The position numbers and the translations under genes are program-made. Positions 7,359 through 10,429 of a stretch of DNA of 10,429 nucleotides are shown here, piece after piece (position 1 is the stretch's first letter; every line of letters begins with the position of its first letter). Source of the stretch: DAOTWP01 sp034435675 (lineage in GTDB: Bacteria > Chloroflexota > Anaerolineae > Aggregatilineales > Phototrophicaceae); assembly GCA_034435675.1 (NCBI GenBank), contig DAOTWP010000266.1, forward strand, positions 1 through 10,429, in the 5' to 3' direction. Below the pieces are notes generated by a model. That model saw only the letters and a list, made by a program, of their open reading frames with translations, was not told where the DNA came from and ran no database searches.

Positions 7359-7703
7359 CTAATCACCCTGGCTCGGGCGGAGCGTGAACCCGTTAAGCGT
7401 GAAGATGCCGTTGGATGCCTTGACGGAGAAGGTCGTCACTTCAGCGCCATCGAATACCGAGGCGCAGCTGGCGGGCAGGTCTGCGGTGGCAACGTTGTAG
7501 ATCGTGCCATCGGTCGGTTCAGCCGTGACCAGCGCATTCAGGTCTTCGGCGCACTGTGCCGGCAGTGACAGCGCCGCCGTCATCGCCGCACGAATTTCGT
7601 CGTCAGTCATGTCGTCGCCATCCTGGGCGAAAGCGGGTACAACCAGCGCCAGCGCCAAAAGCAGAACACCCACGATGACAAGCAGTTTGGACAGATTACG
7701 CAT
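7359..7703 (-). CDS. Small secreted protein with two cysteines, unknown function
   Basis: This is a 114-residue exported protein I do not recognise. A textbook signal peptide spans 1-26 (basic start M-R-N-L-S-K, a long Leu/Val core, cleavage after A-F-A). The mature part of about 88 residues begins with an acidic patch, is otherwise Ala/Thr-rich, and has exactly two cysteines (51 and 80), likely a disulfide pair. The start at 7703 is supported by GGGAGGA seven bases upstream; a longer reading from 7739 would cover this site. It is transcribed towards the two-component genes, 107 bp before the regulator, with a hairpin between them. Its own promoter carries 11-bp direct repeats of PhoB/OmpR-site type, so it may be a regulated target of that system and perhaps a sensed or accessory factor. 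That link is inferred. Confidence 0.75.
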   Translation of the reverse strand: MRNLSKLLVIVGVLLLALALVVPAFAQDGDDMTDDEIRAAMTAALSLPAQCAEDLNALVTAEPTDGTIYNVATADLPASCASVFDGAEVTTFSVKASNGIFTLNGFTLRPSQGD

Positions 7704-7762
7704 CTTGAATTCCTCCCGGAATGTGTTTGTTGAATTCATTGACGTGCTTACTTTTTACAACT

Positions 7763-7768
7763 TTTATA
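7763..7768 (-). promoter_or_regulatory. -10 box of the small secreted gene
   Basis: On the minus strand TATAAA reads 7768-7763, about 60 bp upstream of the start at 7703. No sigma-70 -35 box is seen. The expected -35 position is filled by the 11-bp repeats, as in activator-dependent promoters. Confidence 0.55.
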
Positions 7769-7778
7769 CTACCGGGTG

Positions 7779-7822
7779 CTTGTGAAGTTCTTATGAAGTT
7801 GTCGTCAGATTCTTTTCAAGTT
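7779..7822 (-). promoter_or_regulatory. Pho-box-like array of four 11-bp direct repeats
   Basis: Read on the plus strand, successive 11-bp units are CTTGTGAAGTT (7779-7789), CTTATGAAGTT (7790-7800), GTCGTCAGATT (7801-7811, degenerate) and CTTTTCAAGTT (7812-7822). On the minus strand, the direction of the secreted-protein gene, the two best units read AACTTCATAAG and AACTTCACAAG. They end exactly 10 bp before the -10. In E. coli, PhoB sites are tandem 11-bp repeats (CTGTCAT plus a 4-bp AT-rich spacer) placed about 10 bp before the -10, replacing the -35. Period and placement match here; the base sequence is similar but not identical. The binder is inferred to be an OmpR/PhoB-family regulator. 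Confidence 0.65.
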
Positions 7823-7893
7823 TGGCAATACGCACGGGAACAAGGATGAGAATCTGGTGAAATTGGTCACACGGCAGGCGCAGGACGCCGCGT

Positions 7894-7899
7894 TATAAT
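7894..7899 (+). promoter_or_regulatory. -10 box of the dehydrogenase gene
   Basis: A perfect TATAAT lies about 47 bp upstream of the ATG at 7946, leaving a leader of about 40 nt. No good -35 is found at 16-18 bp. The Pho-box-like repeats lie about 70 bp upstream, probably too far to serve this promoter in the usual way. Confidence 0.5.
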
Positions 7900-7945
7900 C
7901 GGGTGGTGCTTTGCCGCATCTATTTCGTACTCAGCAGGGGGTTTT

Positions 7946-9130
7946 ATGTCCGAAGGTTATCGTTACGCGGTGGTCGGCGCCGGGCGTCAGGGGATTGCCG
8001 CCGCTTATGACATGGCGAAGTGGGGCGGCGCTGCCAGTGTGCTGCTGGCGGATTCTGACGCCGATGCTGCGGCACGCGCGGCGCAGCGCATCAACACACT
8101 GATCGGGCGCGAAGTGGCGACCAGCGCGCAGGTCAATGCCGGCGACCGGCAGGCGCTGGTGGCACTGCTCAAGCCGGTGGATGTCTTCCTGTGCGCCACG
8201 CCGTTTATCTTCATCCTCGACTGCACACATGCCGCGCTGGAAGCGCAGACGAACATGGTCGATCTGGGCGGGCACACGGACACGGTGCTCAAACAGTTGG
8301 CGCTGAGCGAACAGGCAAAGGCGCAGGGCATCGCCATTGTGCCCGACTGCGGCATGGGTCCCGGCATGAACAATACGCTGGGGGTTTACACGGTCGAGCA
8401 GTTGCAGGGGCGCGGCGCAGTCCCGCGTGAGGTGCGCCTGTGGGATGGCGGGCTGCCGCAGAACCCGCCGGAACCCTGGGGTTACCAGTGTTCGTTTCAC
8501 ATCAACGGGCTGACCAACGAATATGACGGGCAGGCGCTGGTGCTGCGCGATGGCAAAGTGACTCCTGTGGACACGCTGACCGAGATGGAAGTGATCGAGT
8601 TTGACGGCGTGGGCAAACTGGAGGCGTTTGTGACCTCCGGCGGCACATCCACCGTGCCCTATACGTATGAAGGCGTGTTGCAGGTTTACGAGAACAAGAC
8701 CTGCCGTTATCCGGGGCATTATGCGCAGTTCAGGGCGTTTAAGGACCTCGGTCTGTTCCGCGAAGTCCCTGTTGAGGTCGCGCTCGGCATGACAGTCATC
8801 CCGCGCGCGGTTTACCATGCGCTGCTCGCCCCGCAGCTCGAAGTAGAGCGCGTGGTTGATGTGTGCGTGATGCGCGCGCAGGGCACGGGCAGCAAGGACG
8901 GCAAAGACGTGTCGCTGGTGGTTGACCTGATTGACCGCTATGACGCGGAGACGGGTTTCACGGCGATGGAGCGCCTGACCGGCTGGCACGCGGCGATCAT
9001 GGCGGAGTTCATCGCACGCGGCACCGTGCCGCCCGGCGCATGGGCGATGGAGCGGGCAGTCCCGGCAACGCGCTTTGTGGAGCAGGCACGCCAGCGCGGA
9101 TTCGCCATCACTGAGCGCTGGGATGGGTAA
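7946..9130 (+). CDS. Saccharopine dehydrogenase family protein, lysine 6-dehydrogenase-like
   Basis: This 394-residue NAD(P)-dependent oxidoreductase has an N-terminal Rossmann fold (G-A-G-R-Q-G at 11-16) and the saccharopine-dehydrogenase catalytic domain. Motifs V-D-L-G-G-H (105-110), P-D-C-G-M-G-P-G-M-N-N (133-143), L-E-A-F-V-T-S-G-G-T-S-T (225-236) and K-T-C-R-Y-P-G-H (251-258) recall bacterial L-lysine 6-dehydrogenase, which deaminates the epsilon-amino group of lysine to a semialdehyde that cyclises. The length is close to that enzyme (about 385-390) and shorter than many saccharopine reductases. The start has AGGGGG just upstream. No other lysine-catabolism gene is nearby, so the substrate remains unproven; a carboxynorspermidine- or saccharopine-type substrate is the alternative. 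A decayed copy of its C-terminus lies at 3209-3378. Confidence 0.85.
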   Translation: MSEGYRYAVVGAGRQGIAAAYDMAKWGGAASVLLADSDADAAARAAQRINTLIGREVATSAQVNAGDRQALVALLKPVDVFLCATPFIFILDCTHAALEAQTNMVDLGGHTDTVLKQLALSEQAKAQGIAIVPDCGMGPGMNNTLGVYTVEQLQGRGAVPREVRLWDGGLPQNPPEPWGYQCSFHINGLTNEYDGQALVLRDGKVTPVDTLTEMEVIEFDGVGKLEAFVTSGGTSTVPYTYEGVLQVYENKTCRYPGHYAQFRAFKDLGLFREVPVEVALGMTVIPRAVYHALLAPQLEVERVVDVCVMRAQGTGSKDGKDVSLVVDLIDRYDAETGFTAMERLTGWHAAIMAEFIARGTVPPGAWAMERAVPATRFVEQARQRGFAITERWDG

Positions 9131-9252
9131 GGGGGCGTGTTACCGTGCGCCGGCACGTCCGCTGTGCCGTTATCCGAATATTTTCTTAAAGCACAGCAGC
9201 CCTTGTCTGGGTTTACGGATAGATCCTAAATCGAACCGCAAAGGCGCTCCAG

Positions 9253-9346
9253 GTGCAACCACAGAAATCGCGCAGGATTGTTTTCCGTAGGGGGGCGGGT
9301 CTGGGACCTGCCCCTACAGCCGACATTTTCAATTTGCTTTTCTTAG
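9253..9346. repeat. MITE-like repeat, copy 1 (eroded)
   Basis: This segment aligns along its whole length with 10183-10281: CAACCACAGAAATC, then GATTG..TTCCGTAGGGG, an inner hairpin (9287-9317) ending ACCTGCCCCTAC, then CCGACATTTTCAATTTG and a terminal CTTAG. The terminal inverted repeats are degraded (left GTGCAACC, right TTTTCTTAG) and the hairpin has mismatches. It lies between the dehydrogenase and lipoprotein genes, in the same orientation as copy 2. No coding capacity. Confidence 0.75.
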
Positions 9347-9401
9347 GGGGCTGTGTGCTGCCCCCCGCTGCGATGGGTTCGGTTTAGTGTCGAATGCCGG
9401 G

Positions 9402-10037
9402 TCAGCGCAGCACGGGCACGTCGGCAAAACTGCCCGCGACCGTAATCGTCTGCTGCGCCGTTTCGCCGCCCTCGTTAAGCAGCGCAATCGTGAAGGTAAA
9501 ACTGCCTGCTGCCAGTTCGTCAAAGCGTGTCAGGGTGATACTGCCCTGCGGCGCACCGGTATACTGGGTGCCGGATTCCGTGTCGCCGCCCAGATAAACG
9601 CCCGCGCCTGCGCTGCCGCTGGACGGGAAATAATCTGCGCCAAACGGCAGCGTACCCACGGCGGCATCCTGCGGCAGTGTGATCGTCACGTAATTGGCGT
9701 AAATGCCGTCGCCCAGATACAGCTCGTAATAGGTCTGTACATTGTCATCGCCGGGGTACTGCACAACCTCCGCCAGTCCTTCGGTCAGCGACAGGCTGGC
9801 ATCCCCGCTGACACTCAACTGAAACGGCACGGCGCTCTGCACACCGGGCGCAAAATCAACCACTGATTCTGTGCTATCAGGTGCGGCGGTGCTGGCAGTC
9901 AGTATTTCCGGCGTGGGGGTGGGTTGAGCGGGCAGAGTCGCCGCAGCAGTGGGCAGGGCGGCGGGGGTGCTGCTGCCGCCGCAGGCACTCAACAGGGGCA
10001 AAAGCAGCAGCAGCGGGAACAAAATCCGCAGGGACAT
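9402..10037 (-). CDS. Lipoprotein with Thr/Pro linker and beta-rich domain, unknown function
   Basis: This 211-residue exported lipoprotein has a signal peptide with lipobox L-S-A-C, lipidated at Cys19 and followed by Gly-Gly, so it should be held on the outer face of the membrane. Residues 20-60 are a low-complexity Ala/Pro/Thr/Ser linker, common in Chloroflexota surface proteins. The rest (about 61-211) is rich in alternating hydrophobic, Thr and Gly residues, suggesting a beta-sandwich. The segment G-S-I-T-L-T-R-F-D-E-L-A-A-G-S-F-T-F-T-I near the end is typical of small beta-rich lipoproteins of unknown function. There are no cysteines after the lipobox. The start at 10037 has AAAGGA upstream; a longer reading from 10265 would pass through a repeat element and lose the N-terminal lipobox. 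Two MITE-like copies bracket the gene. Confidence 0.75.
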   Translation of the reverse strand: MSLRILFPLLLLLPLLSACGGSSTPAALPTAAATLPAQPTPTPEILTASTAAPDSTESVVDFAPGVQSAVPFQLSVSGDASLSLTEGLAEVVQYPGDDNVQTYYELYLGDGIYANYVTITLPQDAAVGTLPFGADYFPSSGSAGAGVYLGGDTESGTQYTGAPQGSITLTRFDELAAGSFTFTIALLNEGGETAQQTITVAGSFADVPVLR

Positions 10038-10182
10038 GGGTGCAGGTCCTTTCGGTTGTCGGGCGTGTTGACTCGAACACAGCTGCATTCTATGCCACGC
10101 GAGGGAAAAGCGCCAGCCATGCATACCTGCCACTGTGTGCCGCGCTCGCTCCGCTATGCACTGGACGGCATAATTGGCATAG
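10038..10182 (-). promoter_or_regulatory. Upstream region of the lipoprotein gene
   Basis: A -10 candidate TAGAAT (10092-10087, minus strand) lies about 50 bp before the start, without a convincing -35. Just downstream of it is an inverted repeat GTGTT-GACTCG-AACAC (10065-10080), where a repressor could sit. A short direct repeat GGCATA-ATT-GGCATA (10167-10181) abuts the MITE. No coding sequence is seen. Confidence 0.3.
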
Positions 10183-10281
10183 ACTAAGTACAACCACAGA
10201 AATCTCGCGGGATTATGTTCCGTAGGGGCAGGTCTCAGACCTGCCCCTACATCCGACATTTTCAATTTGGTTGTACTTAGT
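10183..10281. mobile_element. MITE-like element, copy 2, with perfect terminal inverted repeats
   Basis: This 99-bp element has perfect 13-bp terminal inverted repeats: ACTAAGTACAACC (10183-10195) and GGTTGTACTTAGT (10269-10281). Near its centre is a perfect 13-bp hairpin, GTAGGGGCAGGTC, loop TCA, GACCTGCCCCTAC (10222-10250). There is no coding capacity, so it is non-autonomous and would need a transposase from elsewhere. No clear target-site duplication can be fixed at the ends. It matches the older-looking copy at 9253-9346. Confidence 0.75.
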
Positions 10282-10429
10282 AGTCCACCAAGATGAGCAT
10301 GACACCCGCTGCCCTTGTCCAGCCCTCACCCCCAACCCCGCTCCCGACCGTGCCTTCGGCACCAGGAGCGGGGAGCAACCCAATTGCCGGGGATTTTCCC
10401 TCCCCCTCGCTCAGCCGCGCAGCGGCGTT
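10282..10429. repeat. GC-rich double hairpin, probable dispersed repeat, running off the window
   Basis: CCCCGCTCC (10336-10344) pairs with GGAGCGGGG (10365-10373), and inside it GTGCC (10350-10354) pairs with GGCAC (10358-10362). The surrounding CCCTCACCCCCAACCCCGCTCC and the later TTTTCCCTCCCCCTCG resemble non-coding hairpin repeats of type CCCTCACCCCC...GGGAG that recur in many environmental bacterial genomes. No gene is visible here, and the element probably continues past the right edge. Confidence 0.5.

Noticed and set aside
7931..8989. Long minus-strand open frame of 352 codons opposite the dehydrogenase
   Set aside because: The plus strand encodes a well-supported enzyme with family motifs. 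The antisense product is His/Arg-rich with no family features.
9171..9221. TATCCG/CGGATA inverted pair after the dehydrogenase gene
   Set aside because: Six-base arms 39 bp apart are expected by chance.
10038..10265. N-terminal extension of the lipoprotein frame by 76 residues
   Set aside because: It runs through the MITE-like repeat and would bury the lipobox signal peptide inside the protein. The start at 10037 has a good ribosome binding site.
1..10429. tRNA, rRNA, riboswitch or CRISPR array
   Set aside because: No cloverleaf, rRNA segment, recognisable riboswitch core or regularly spaced repeats were seen. The repeats present are the two MITE-like copies and the short 11-bp array.

Overview
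The window is chromosomal DNA from a GC-rich bacterium. The best guess is Chloroflexota, Anaerolineae-like. The reasons are style rather than a marker gene: signal peptides ending in A-F-A/A-L-A followed by Q-D, a lipoprotein with a Pro/Thr/Ala-rich linker, a stand-alone CrtI-type desaturase, and small hairpin repeats scattered between genes. No rRNA, tRNA, phage, transposase or CRISPR array is visible.

Layout, left to right: a hairpin repeat at the left edge; a secreted PAF-acetylhydrolase-like alpha/beta hydrolase (minus), divergent from a phytoene desaturase crtI (plus). The region between them carries two CRP/FNR-like palindromes. After crtI comes a decayed C-terminal fragment of a saccharopine-dehydrogenase-family gene (minus), a near relative of the intact gene at 7946-9130. 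Next are an orphan single-pass membrane protein (minus) and a divergent NUDIX hydrolase (plus). A minus-strand block follows: a small secreted protein, then an OmpR-family response regulator, then a sensor histidine kinase whose start overlaps the regulator's stop. The intact saccharopine dehydrogenase/lysine 6-dehydrogenase-like gene (plus) is divergent from the small secreted gene. A lipoprotein gene (minus) follows, bracketed by two copies of a ~95-99 bp MITE-like repeat. The right edge enters another hairpin repeat.

Most genes look like independent transcription units with their own ribosome binding site. The clear functional unit is the two-component system, translationally coupled through an 11-nt overlap. 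The most interesting regulatory signal lies just upstream of it. Four 11-bp units (three well conserved) end 10 bp before the -10 of the small secreted gene, which is the geometry of a Pho box or other OmpR/PhoB-family activator site. The simplest reading, which is an inference, is that the neighbouring regulator or a PhoB relative controls the small secreted protein. I saw no wholly new multi-gene system. The notable points are this promoter, the paralogue remnant, the CRP-like sites at crtI and the MITE pair.
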